64,000 nucleotides of DNA from positions 3,899,001-3,963,000 of the forward strand of contig NC_090135.1 in the NCBI RefSeq assembly GCF_040581485.1, read 5' to 3'. Positions within the stretch are counted from its first letter, which is position 1; each line of letters begins with the position of its first letter. The stretch is from Linepithema humile (Eukaryota; Arthropoda; Insecta; Hymenoptera; Formicidae). The position numbers and the translations under genes are program-made. The notes below the pieces were generated by a model. That model saw only the letters and a program-made list of their open reading frames with translations. It searched no databases and was not told the origin of the DNA. This document shows, piece by piece, positions 41,408-53,330 of the stretch.

Positions 41408-42168
41408 CAATAAATGCTCGAAATGATGACTTTCCATTTCGATGCATTTATTAACTCGAGCTTGGAATGCTTGTACACATGTAGAAAGTGTATCTGGCGT
41501 TATTTGTGCGCAAGCATATCTAATACGTTCCACCATGTTTTCTCGAGTATTTGGTACTTTTGTATACACTTTTTCTTTAAGGTAACATAAAATTATTTCA
41601 ACTTTCAAAATTATTTCAAAATTATTTTAACTTTCTTCTTTAAAGATAAATAATTCATTATTTATTTGCTGAAATAAAGAACGCGTCCGTAAAAAAACAA
41701 GTAGCTAGCGTACCAAAACTATGAGGCATCTACATATGTAGTAAATTTCTGAAATACTGAAAATACTGAAAAGGAGAAACAAAATAAATGAAAGAAATTA
41801 AGTCAGAACAATTCTTCAATAACTGGATTCTTTAAATTTCAAGTCAAGTAAATTTCAGTAATACGTACGCTAGCTACTTGTTTTTTTACGGACGCGTTCT
41901 TTATTTCAGCAAATAAATAATGGATTATTTATCTTTAGAGAAGAAAGTTGAAATAATTTTGAAATAATTTTGAAAGCTGAAATAATTTTGTTACCTTAAA
42001 AAAAAAGTGTATACTAAAGTACCAAATACTCGAGAAAACATGATGGAACGTATTAGATATGCTTGCGCACAAATAATGCCAGATACACTTTCTACATGTG
42101 TACAAGCATTCCAAGCTCGAGTTAATAAATGCATCGAAATGGAAAGTCATCATTTCGAGCATTTATTG
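41408..42168. repeat. Mariner-type foldback, 305-bp arms
   Basis: Left arm 41,408-41,713 and right arm 41,865-42,168 are near-perfect inverted copies with a 151-base centre. Each arm encodes the same transposase C-terminus (RYACAQITPDTLSTCVQAFQ and CIEMESHHFEHLL), on the minus strand in the left arm and on the plus strand in the right. The right copy continues into its natural 3' flank, so the left arm is the duplicated one. Confidence 0.9.
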
Positions 42169-42535
42169 TAATTGAATAGTGAGAGGCGAGGGGACTCACC
42201 GAAATAAAGCACCCCGATGGTGAGAGAAAATGGCAAAAACTAATTTTCACTGATTACAGCGCCATCTATCACGATTCGAAAAAATGTCTTGGACAAAACT
42301 TACGTATTTTTTTTCAAGGAATTCAAATCTGCAATAAAAAATGGGGGTTCCCATTTGAAATTTCAAAGTTGCCACCCGCCCCACCCCCAAGGGGCTGTGG
42401 CGGCGGGTTAATTTTTACACAGGCAGACGTCCCCCTTGATAATATTAAAAGTTTATTTGGGACATTTTTTCGTACAATGCTTATTTTTCAAAATATTTAG
42501 TTGTCTCAAGTTAAATGGGACAACCTGTATATATT
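42169..42535 (+). mobile_element. 3' flank and terminus of the mariner-type element
   Basis: Begins with the transposase stop codon and ends with ttaaatgggacaacctgta, which looks like a Tc1/mariner-superfamily terminal repeat followed by TA. A GC-rich block (ccccacccccaaggggctgtgg) lies in between. Confidence 0.5.
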
Positions 42536-43079
42536 ACAACGTTTATAATTATCCATTTTATTTAGTCTCTATTAGGCCCTGACCTATTATCATCTTTTTC
42601 AGTTTAATAAATAATTTAATTATAGTTGTTATAAATAGAATTACAAACTCGTATTACATAGTTAAATTAAATTTGCAATTTATAAGTGGCATTCAAAAAC
42701 GATATTCAAATACATTGAGTACATGAGTTAGATAATTAATTAAATATGTTAGTACGTATTATTCATTTGATTAGTTATTTAAAAACAATATACTACATAT
42801 TATTATTTTTAACATGTTCACAATTTATACTGACAATAAGGACAATGAAAAATAGAAACTAGAAGATATTACATTATATTACCACGATTTGGCCGTTCTG
42901 CACGTGCGCGACGTCTGTAGCCTGCGTACGGGATATATGTATAGGTACAACGCTTGCGCACAACGCACAGAGTCTGCTCTAGAGTGAGAAACAAATATCA
43001 TCCGCACCGTAATATTTTTCGAAACTCTCAAGCGCAATCAGCAATGTAGGAGTATTACATATATTTTATTTCACACACG
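42536..43079. other. No gene seen
   Basis: AT-rich DNA, then a few hundred mixed bases up to the TSD of the solo LTR. Confidence 0.5.
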
Positions 43080-44021
43080 TGTTACGTCCTGATCAGACTA
43101 CACGATTCTTTTCTTTTCATTAAATACCAGACCTAGTAAACGCGGAACCAACAAAAACTCTTAAGAAATATTATAACGCTAGAGCTGTTTTTCTCATGAG
43201 ACACCAGGAGCTCGAATCTTCTCACAGAGAAAAATAGCATGGATATTTCAAAATACCTTGGCCGCTCGGCGTGCCTATCGTCGCCGGAAAAACCGTAAAA
43301 GTCAAAACTTCGCGATAGCTGGAGTCCTTAACCGACTCCAGACGGTTAGAGTAAGAGATAAAAAGAAAAACTGGCACCAGCTAGTCATATTCTTGGATTC
43401 CACCTACGGGAACTCTAGCTAGTAGATAGGGTTTTACCGAGTAACGATCGGGGAATGACCGCAGTCGCATGCCGAGAAGGCGCGACACCTGATACGGCGC
43501 ACGTGTTTAGTAGGTCTGGGAAACCGAGATGCATTAGTCGCACTCCCCACGCGACACCAAGGGCACGCGACAGTCGTAAACTGTCAAATTTATTAGATCA
43601 GTGACCCAAGGCTTTGCGAACTTATATACCGATTCTTAACCATCCAATCCGAAAGCCGAGAATCGGGGCAAGCACCTCTATAGACCACCCATCATTCCAT
43701 CGTATGGTCTAAAGACTACGCCCACCCAGATCTTAAGACACTGAGATGCACCCCACCTATACTAATTAACACCAACCGGGTTACGCCACCTCAAAAACCT
43801 ACCCCCATCATATATGGACCCGAAACGACGCTATTCCTTATTCGTTAGGGCCCCTTTTTTCCTATCTCATTTCAAGTAACCTAATCATCTAAACCCAATC
43901 CTATTAGCTAAAAATGACGCCATCTTCCCCCACATTAAAAATCTTTTCGCAAGACTATTCCTATTCGATCCCCGCTCCAAAAACCTAAGATTTTCCAAAG
44001 GGATCTACCCCAAAGAAAGGG

Positions 44022-44029
44022 TATAAAAA
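44022..44029 (+). promoter_or_regulatory. TATA box of the solo LTR
   Basis: tataaaaa within gggtataaaaaccc, a small dyad recalling the promoters of E1, E3 and E4. Confidence 0.55.
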
Positions 44030-44447
44030 CCCGTGTTCTGGTGGCTTCGGACACAATCACACACAGTTTTTCAAGCAGTTTTGCACAGTTATTCCGTTTA
44101 GCTCAGTTTCTCGAAACAGTTTTTCGAGTAGTTCGGGGGCGCGAATCAAAGAGTAAAACCAGTTGATACTTTGTCGCGACCAAGTGGTGCATCTCAAATA
44201 GAGGGCCCATCACCCTGACGACACCATCCCGCAGCAGGGTGCCCACACGTTTACAAAAAAGGGGTCCGACGCTCATATAACACCTTCCCTCAACGGAGCG
44301 CCTGCTCAGAACCACCGAACATAGTCAACCCGATCTGAAACTATCCTACAACGAGTAAGTTAGTTCATTTGTTTTTTTTTCTCCTCTCTTTAGTATTCTC
44401 TTTATTCCTTTTATGTGATCCGTCCCTATTTCGGTTAAAAATTTTTT

Positions 44448-44990
44448 TTGTGTTATTTGTCAGTAAGAACTAAACATTTGCCGCGACCCAACAATCGTCG
44501 GAACCGCTCGGATCTCTCGGCATTTGCTCTCTGCCTAGCTATATTTCTCCCACCATACGTTAGATACGCTGCGAGGGTCACCGTAAGACCCATTAGAATT
44601 AGACGACACACCCCATTTAATAACGCCCGTACAAGCACTCACACGCAAACAGACCAACCTCCTGCATTACCACCGATTCCTCAGGAATTTCCTCAACCAC
44701 CTCCTCAACCCTTTCCCAAGTTCGACTTTCCTCTACTTCCTTCTCCTAAGTCTATCTCTCCGTCTCTTGAAGAGTTCCTGGAGTACAGACCCCCTTCGCC
44801 TGTCCGCTTCTATCCTTCTCCAGTAGAGGCTCAACTGGAGGAATTCCCACAAAACGATCCGGAGTTCGACAACATATCCGTCAACTCCGAAGCCACCACC
44901 ATCGAATACGTCGAGGCTCCTCCCCATCTTCCTAACCCTGAATTCACAGGATTTGATTTCCTAAACTTAGTCCTCTCCCCTGAGGAATAA
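44448..44990 (+). CDS. Proline/acidic-rich ORF inside the solo LTR
   Basis: 180 codons starting 418 bases downstream of the LTR TATA box. N-terminus is basic with a hydrophobic stretch (ALCLAIFLPPYVRYAARVTV); the rest is Pro- and Glu-rich (PALPPIPQEFPQPPPQPFP, SLEEFLEYRPPSP) and ends LNLVLSPEE directly before the microsatellite. I recognise no family. It could be an LTR-encoded accessory protein or the start of a gag-like frame that ran into the lost interior. A possible splice donor (gtaagt at 44,353) and pyrimidine-rich acceptor (44,394) precede it, but the 40-base spacing is too short for an intron. Confidence 0.4.
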   Translation: MCYLSVRTKHLPRPNNRRNRSDLSAFALCLAIFLPPYVRYAARVTVRPIRIRRHTPFNNARTSTHTQTDQPPALPPIPQEFPQPPPQPFPKFDFPLLPSPKSISPSLEEFLEYRPPSPVRFYPSPVEAQLEEFPQNDPEFDNISVNSEATTIEYVEAPPHLPNPEFTGFDFLNLVLSPEE

Positions 44991-44992
44991 TC

Positions 44993-45549
<557 letters not shown>

Positions 45550-45945
45550 TTGTAAAGAATACACTAATAGAAATATAAAACACGCGTGAATAAGAGTTAA
45601 GTTTTGTACCCTAATTATAAATTCATTCAAATTAAAATGTTAAGCCTTGGTAAATTAAACTTTTGTTCTTTTTTCATTTAACCACACCCTCCTCGTTTGT
45701 CACCCCCTCACCCCTTTCCTCTCAAATTGCGCACAAAGGTTCCGTCCCGGGTAAAAGGGATTCAACTCCTTGACCCAAAAAGGGAACCACGAGCAGTTGA
45801 CCTGTCGACGGAGTAAAAACGACTCTTCCAGTCGCTGACCCGTCGCAAGTCCTAAACGCGCCGCTCGGCTCGTGCAGTCAGACCCGTTTACGTCGATCGC
45901 CGAGCCCAACGAAAAAATTCTACATCTATCAGGACGTAACACACG

Positions 45946-46225
45946 TATACCGCTGTGTGGCCAGATTTGAGACACAAACAGCAGCAGCAGCAGCAGGAAT
46001 GGAAGGATTGCCGCATATATGCGTAAGTCACATTGTACATGTGAGCTCCACGATTCGCATGTACATGGCTTGCGCATGCGTTGCCGGCGATACATGCCGA
46101 TATGTGTACATCTGAGATACTAGCCATCTATCGGCAAGAATTTATAAAGTACATCTCAGACGACTGAAATAATTTTCATACTTTTCATGACATTTCGACT
46201 TTAGACTTTAATATCTTTATTTATA
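45946..46225. other. Short spacer with a CAG run
   Basis: Five or six CAG units at about 45,977-45,994. No gene. Confidence 0.5.
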
Positions 46226-46944
46226 CAGGGTGTTGCATATACATATTGGGCAGTACGACGGGTTGCGCGACATACTTTGCAGGGATAGACGCGGCTCAGT
46301 GGGTAATGACAGCATATATACGTACCATCATAACTTATTGATCGATTGATCGCGTGCATTTTTACTAATTTTGAGTTTACAGTGTTTCAATTATGACGGA
46401 CTTAAATAATTGTTACGATTATTACTAGAGAAGTTAAAACACATTAAAAATGAAAAATTAAATTTTAGAAAGTTAACACGTTAAAAGAAACAAATATGAT
46501 ACAACAAAATTTCTTTCTTTACCGCTTTACTTTTCGCGCGTGTTAGCGTTATAAATTTTGATAGAATTTTTAGATTTAGAAGAAATAAAAAAGAAAAGAC
46601 ATGTCGACTGCAACTCCGTACTGTATTGCACTCTGGAATCAGTTTCTGAAAAAGTTGAGTCAATCTGAAACGCAGCATAATAATCGTAATTTATTCGACG
46701 ACGGCCGATGAATGATACAAACATTTTCGAAATAGAACAATATATCCGATATAAAAAATTGCTAGCAAAACTAATTCAGATCCTGATCTCGAAAGTTTGG
46801 AATGTTTTAAGAATATTAATCACCAACGTTAATTGATGTAGACAGAAGATGACATTATTTGTTTCGAAGATGCGTAATAAAAATATTAAGCGTATAAGGA
46901 AGTATTTCAATCAAAAACTTTTTATATTTGTATGAAAATTATTT

Positions 46945-48207
46945 TTATAATATATGCTCAAAATATCCGCCAGACTCTTCTAAACACAATGCGACTTTTC
47001 GCATAAAGCTTTGTCGCACTCTATCTAAAATGGCAGGTGTAATATTATGACTCGCTGCTCTAATTTTTTCAGTTAACTCTTCTCGATTGTCTGGTAATGT
47101 TTGATACACCTGATCTCGTATGTAGCCCCATGCAAAGAAATCCATGGGTGTGAGATCAGGTGATCGCGGTGGCCACTCGTGAAAATCACTGTGGATGCCT
47201 ATCCATCTATGTGCAAATCGCTGATTCAAAACACTACGAGCGAGAATTGAAGTGTGAGCTGGATGGCCGTCTTGCTGGAAAATAATCTCGTCTGGCGGGA
47301 TATTTAATTGGACATTATTCAATAAATTTGGCAGTGTTTCTACCAGAAATTGTGAATATATTTCTGCCATAATATTCACATTTTGGGGGAAAAAATGTGG
47401 CCCAATAATTTTATCGTCCACAATCCCCATCCAAACATTTACACTAAATTTCCCCTGGACATGTGTTCCTTTTCGGCAATGGGGATTCTCTTCCTAATAA
47501 TAATGTTCGTTGTGGCGATTGATACGACCGTCACTTCGGAAAGTACACTCATCCGTCCACAAGATTCTTTTTAAAAAGTGATCATTTATAATATTGTTTA
47601 TGTCAACCTGTGGTAAAAGTATACAATAATAGTTATATATATGTATGTGTGTGAGATAAACTTAGATAAACGTTGTCTATCGCGCAGGCTTCATAAGATA
47701 TGATTTGCACGATATAAAAATAATAATTTATTAAAGTATTAAACTTACTTTATCTGAGATCCAATCACAAAATCTTTCTCGGCGAAGTAGATCTTGGGGA
47801 AATAATTTTTGTGTCGTATGTCTTTTGAAAAGATGCTATCCTATATTTTTCTTAATAATTCTATGGACCTTGGTATGATCTATATTTAATTCACGCGCAA
47901 CACACCTGGTGCTAGTGTGCGGATTTGCTGAAACAGTCTCTCTCACTTGGTCCACTATTCTTTCTTCACGTTGGCGTACGTTTCGTGGACGCGTTGACTC
48001 GTGAAGAGTGCCGTGCAGACAAAGTCGACGAAATAATATGCCAAAATGTGAATGCGTCGGCTGCCGCTTATTTGGATAGCGAGCAGCATACAGAGCTGCC
48101 GCCCTCCTTTCATTTTTATGGCATTCGCCATAAATTAGCAACATATTTGCTAATTCTTCGTTGGTATAACGAGGACGCGGCATTGTTGGTTGTACTATTG
48201 ACGTCAA
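46945..48207 (-). pseudogene. Tc1/mariner-superfamily transposase with DUF4817-type HTH and an intron
   Basis: Exon 1 (48,207-47,749): helix-turn-helix region RPRYTNEELANMLLIYGECH and FRRLCLHGTLHEST, then a second DNA-binding part STRCVARELNIDHTKVHRI. One in-frame TAG lies at about 47,836. Intron 47,748-47,608 (141 bases, GTAAGT...CACAG). Exon 2 (47,607-46,945): first catalytic Asp in ILWTDECTFRSDG (one stop nearby), second in FQQDGHPAHTS, then the final acidic cluster SPDLTPMDFFAWGYIRDQVY, ending EESGGYFEHIL. Cuts and pastes the element at TA sites. The catalytic residues are intact; two nonsense codons inactivate it. Its C-terminal half is duplicated at 48,441-48,872. Confidence 0.85.
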
Positions 48208-48440
48208 TTTTCGCTAACATCAACTAGGCATACCGATTGTCTTTTGTCAGATTCGCATTTGTTTTAACGAAAAAAGAAAAACGTCGAGCACAGAGGCTGA
48301 CAAAGACAATGTAGTATAGCATTCTTTCATTCTGACATTATTTCAAAAAACACACAACGCAAAAGATAACATTTAGTATCAATGTTTGGATGGGGATTGT
48401 GGACAATCAAATTATTGGGCCACATTTTTTTCCCTAAAAT

Positions 48441-48872
48441 GTGAATGTTACGGCAGAAGTATATTCACAATTTTTGGTAGAAACACTGCCAAATTTATTA
48501 AATGATGTCCAACTAAATATCCCGCCAGACGAAATTATTTTCCAGCAAGACGGCCATCCAGTTCACACTTCGATTCTCGCTCGTGATGTTTTAAATCAGC
48601 GATTTGCACATAGATGGATAGGCATCCACAGCAATTTCCACGAGTGGCCATCGCGATCACCTGATCTCACACCCATGGATTTTTTTGCATGGGGCTACAT
48701 ACGAGATCAGGTGTATCAAACACTATCAGACAATCGGGAAGAATCAATTGAAAAAATTGAAGCAGCAAGTCGTAATATTACACCTGCCATTTTAGATAGA
48801 GTGCGACAAAGTTTTATGCGAAGAGTCGCATTGTGTTTAGAAGAGTCTGGCAGATATTTTGAACATATGTAA
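48441..48872 (+). pseudogene. Inverted duplicate of the transposase C-terminal half
   Basis: 143 codons nearly identical to the minus-strand copy from NIMAEIYSQFLVETL onward (MNVTAEVYSQFLVETLP here), including FQQDGHPVHTS and SPDLTPMDFFAWGY, ending SGRYFEHM. There is no N-terminal half on this side. Differences from the left copy (for example NREESIEKI against NREELTEKI) show the duplication is not brand new. Confidence 0.88.
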
Positions 48873-49814
48873 TAAAAATAATTTTCAATAAATAATTTTC
48901 ATACAAATATAAAAAGTTTTCGATTGAAATACTTCCTTATACGCTTAATATTTTTATTACGCATCTTCGAAATAAACAATGTCATCTTCTGTCTACATCA
49001 ATTAACGTTGGTGATTAATATTCTTAAAACATTCCAAACTTTCGAAATCAGGATCTGAATTAGTTTTGCTAGCGATTTTTTATAACGGATATATTGTTCT
49101 ATTTTGAAAATGTCGTTTGTATCATTCATTGGCCGTCGTCGAATAAATTACGATTACTATGCTGCGTTTCAGATTGACTCAACTTTTTCAGAAACTGATT
49201 CCAGAGTGCAATACAGTACGGAGTTGCAGTCGACATGTCTTTTCTTTTTCATTTCTTCTAAATCTAAAAATTCTATCGAAATTTATAACGCTAACACGCG
49301 CGAAAAGTAAAGCGGTAAAGAAAGAAATTTTGTTGTATCATATTTGTTTCTTTTAACGTGTTAACTTTCTAAAATTTAATTTTTTATTTTTAATGTGTTT
49401 TAACTTCTCTAGTAATAATCGCAACGATTATTCAAGTCCGTCATAATTGAAACACTGTAAACTCAAAATTAGTAAAAATGCACGCGATCAATCGATCAAT
49501 AAGTTATGATGGTACGTATATATGCTGTCATTACCCACTGAGCCGCGTCTATCCCTGCAAAGTATGTCGCGCAACCCGTCGTATTGCCCAATATGTATAT
49601 GCAACACCCTGTACAGCATATAGAGCAAAAACAAGCATACTTTTATTATATATTTTGGGTATGCGCTATCGATTGAGCCTATTTTTTAATCGATCGGCTC
49701 AGGCATTACTGAGATCCGATAATCTCGGCTCGTCTCAACTCTCGGTCTCGCGTAAAGAGACACGGTCGGTCTTGCGCTGCGCGTGAACTTGGCGCGAGAC
49801 ACTGCCGTGTTTCT

Positions 49815-50485
49815 TGATTTTATTACTAGTTTCCATTTTGTTTCAATGAGATTTAGTTCTCCTATTTGTTCGTAATATAGCCCTGGTTCTTGTGAGAAGT
49901 ATTCTATCTTGACTGGGGATATCGTTTCAGTTCTCACCTTGATTAGTTTATCCTCCAGTATAGCGTACCTGGAAGTTTTATGCTACGTGTTATATTATAT
50001 CAGTAGTGTAGGATGTTAAGATAATTTTTTATATTTGCGTGTTCTGCATTTTGTCTTTTGAAAGGGTCTTGTGATTTGCGCGAGTGCTACTGTGCGTCAG
50101 TTCTTGTTAGATCGTGTCTAATGATGGATCTTTCTTTTGAAAATTTGATTATTGTTGTGCGGCCTACGACCGGCCGGCGAGTAGTAATTGTGTGTGAGCT
50201 AACCACGGCGGAGTTATTGGAGGACGTAGTTCCTGCTTACGTTCAGGGTTCGGTGGAGCGATATCGTATTCGCTGCGAAAGATCGGCCCTTACCCTTGAA
50301 CTTATCGAAGGGTTGCGTAGTGCGGTGTCGAGGCAGTTTTGACAATTTGGTGGGCATCGTCGTTGTCGTGTGGGGTGTTTAGAGTGGCGACGTGCAATGT
50401 TGGCCATACTCGAGGCGACTTGCACCCAGAACCGGATTTTTTGGCTCCAGGAGGAGACCAGCGAGAACGAGGATTATCCTGATTC
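49815..50485 (-). pseudogene. env: env, N-terminal part
   Basis: Directly downstream of pol on the minus strand. A hydrophobic signal-peptide-like stretch RIRIILVLAGLLLEP lies at about 50,480-50,435 without a preceding ATG, as expected if env is made from a spliced mRNA. Farther down, an ectodomain segment is recognisable: KIEYFSQEPGLYYEQIGEL and ETKWKLVI, a layout typical of the N-terminus of errantiviral Env proteins. Stops separate the two. Coding breaks at about 49,815 and resumes at 36,620. Confidence 0.6.
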
Positions 50486-50507
50486 TTCATAATGTGATAA
50501 GTGTGAT

Positions 50508-53330
50508 TTAATTTTCAATAAAATGCTTAATGCGGTTTGCATGCACAAGCATTGTTTTTCGCCCCTTTTTTATGATGTAGTTAACGCTTGATTTTTTCTC
50601 AATTACTATGTAGGGTCCTGTCCATAACGCGTCAAGTTTTTTCAAGCGTCCTCGTCTTAGTGTTTCATCGTATAATAATATTTTATCTCCTGCTTTAAAT
50701 GTGCTTACTTGAGTCTTTTTATCATAATAGTCTTTAGCTTTAATTTTTTTCACCTTTAAATTTTCTTTTGCCACTTGGTGTGCGGCTCTTAATTTTTCTC
50801 TTAGTTCCGCGGCGTAATTATCGTACGTATAGCTAGTTTTCGGTGGATAGGTTAATGCTGTTGGAAGCGTTGCTTGATGTCCGTATATTAATTCGTATGG
50901 AGTATAGGCTGTCGCGGTGTGCGGTGTTGTATTATACGTGAACATCGCGTAAGGTATCCACTCATCCCAATCTGTTTGATCGGAGTTAATATAATGTCGT
51001 AAATATTCTGCTAACGTTCTATGTGATCGTTTGAGTGCTCTGTTACTTTCCGGATGGTATGCAGTTGTTTGTATTTTTTCTATTTTTAGCAATTTGCACA
51101 CGTTTTTGAATATTTTGCTTACAAAGTTGGTACTTTGATCTGTTAAAATTTTTTCGGGTATTCCGTATTCCAATATTATCTTCGTTACGAATTTTTTAGC
51201 TATCGTGTTAGCTTCTTGATTAATAATTGGTATAGCTTTACTAAATTTAGTCAGATTATCTTGAAAAGTTAGGATGTATTTATTTCCGTTATCAGTAATC
51301 GTCAGTGGTCCTACTATATCAAGAGCGCATTTTTCAAAAGGTTTCTTTGGCGTATCAGTGATTATTAACGGTGCCTTTGTTCGTCGTGATAAGTTATTTT
51401 TCTGGCATAGGCCACATTTGGCTATGTAATTTTCGACATCTTTGGTTAGTCCCTTCCAATTATGTTTTAAGCGTATGCGATTGATTGTTCTTTCTTTTCT
51501 TTGATGCCCTCCTATAGGTGCATCGTGATACTCATATAATATTTGTTGTTTCTTTTCCTCTGTGTACCTTTTTATCTCTTTTTCGCTATCTCTCTCTTCT
51601 TTCTCTTCGTCACTCTTTTTCTCCTTGTCGATTATATGTATAGCGTGAGCGACGTTGCGACTTAGTGCGTCAGCATTTGTATTGTATTTTCCGGCTTTGT
51701 GTACGATTTCATAGTCGTACTCTTCCAATTTCAGTCTCCATCTAATTAGACGAGATCCTGGATCGGTCACGTTAAACAACCAAATTAGCGGTTTATGGTC
51801 GGTGACAATTTTAAATTTGGTTCCGTATAGGTACGGTCGAAAATGTTTGACCGCCCACACAATCGCGAGTAATTCTTTTTTCGTCGTGTTATAATTTTGT
51901 TCTGCACAAGAAAGAATTCTGCTAGCATAAGCTATTGGTCGGTCTTGTCCTATCATTTCTTGTGACAAGATACCTCCTATCGTGAAATCCGATGCGTCGG
52001 TAGTCAGTATAAATTCATCGTTGAAATTTGGGTATTGCAAAACGGGAGCGGTAATTAGTTTCTCTTTTAGATTGTCAAAAGCTCCTTGCTGCTCTTGTGT
52101 CCACTCGAATTTGACTCTCTTTTTAACTAATTTCGTGAGTGGTTTAACTATTTTCGAAAAATTTTCGATAAACCGTCTATAATAGCCCGCCAGTCCTATG
52201 AATGATTGCACATCCTTGACTCGTTTTGGCGTAGGGAAATTCTTTACTGCCTGGATTTTTCCAGGGTCAGGCATAATTCCGTGTTCGGTAATTATGTGTC
52301 CTAAATATGCCACTTCTTTTCTAAGAAATTCACACTTGTCCGGCTGTAATTTCAAATTATTGTCGCGTATTTTTTGTAATACTTCTAATAGTCGCCGGTT
52401 GTGGTCTTCTAAACTAGCGCCGTATATCACGATGTCGTCTAAATAGACCAGACACCGTATTCCTTGTATGCCCGCCAGAATAGTATTCATTAATCTTTGA
52501 AACGTTGTCGGGGCATTCTTTAGCCCGAACGGCATCCGATTAAATTCATAATGCCCGTAGGGCGTTGAAAAAGCCGTTTTTTGCTTATCTCTGTCTGCCA
52601 TGAGTATTTGATGATAGCCCGATGCCAGATCTAACGTTGTAAAATATTTCGAATTCCCTAGTTGGTCCAAAATATCTGTTATATTTGGCAGTGGAAAAGA
52701 GTCTCCGACTGTTAGGTCGTTTAATTTTCGGAAATCGACCACGACTCGCATTTTAGGTTTTCCCGAAGCGTCTGTTTTCTTCGGTACCACCAACAGTGGT
52801 GCGTTCCATTGACTCGAGCTTGGACGTACGATATCGTTTCTTAACATTTCCTGTACCTGTCTATTCACTTCGGCCTTATGCTTCTCCGGTAATCTATACG
52901 GTTGCGTATTCGCGGGTGCCGTACCGGCTCGAGTTACGATCTCGTGTTGCAGTGCCTCGGTGCAGGTCAGGGGTTCTCCGTCCAAATGGAATACATCATC
53001 GAAATCTTCGCAGATTTTAAGTAGGGTTTTTCGCTCTTCGTTATTTAAGTGATCGAGACGAAGCGCCTCTTTAATTCGTTGCATGCGTGACAAGGGAATT
53101 TCCTTCGGTATATACGTCTGAGCTATTAATATCTCGGCATTTTCTTCTGTCTTTACTTCTTCAATTTCTACTACTGGAGCTTGCATTTCTATTTTAGTTT
53201 CGGTAGTATTTATTATGCTAATCGGGCAACTATTATTTTTTGGCTCGACTAGACAGTTTCCGATAAATATTCCTGGTCTAGTTTCCACTACTTGGATTAT
53301 TCCTACTGTGTTTTCTTTAGTTATGGCTGT
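50508..53330 (-). pseudogene. pol: Errantivirus-like Pol, integrase Glu replaced by Lys
   Basis: About 926 codons, open. RT with the MPFGLKNAPTTFQRLMN block and YLDD near residue 281; RNase H with TTDASDFTIGGILSQ; integrase with Cys pair CGLCQKNN, first Asp in ALDIVGPL, second in LTDQSTNF. At the third catalytic position the family motif has Glu before RSHRTL; here it reads NRALKRSHRTL, with Lys (codon at 51,030-51,032), so strand transfer should be impossible. The frame continues upstream of the first start-like codon into the end of gag and is in the -1 frame relative to it, near the slippery-looking GCAAAACTATTA. It makes DNA copies in active relatives; this copy is dead by substitution rather than by stop. 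Confidence 0.9.

Larger units (their letters stand above)
46226..49611. mobile_element. DUF4817-type transposon foldback, 1.2-kb arms
   Basis: Left arm 46,226-47,440 and right arm 48,381-49,611 are near-identical inverted copies around a 940-base centre. Both outer ends are TIRs (cagggtgttgcatatac) flanked by TA, the Tc1/mariner-superfamily target. The centre carries the N-terminal half of one transposase; each arm carries the C-terminal half. It is therefore a full element in the minus orientation plus an inverted duplicate of its 3' half. Confidence 0.9.

Noticed and set aside
50058..50342. 94-codon plus-strand frame between pol and the inner block
   Set aside because: Lies antisense to the env N-terminal region and resembles no family.
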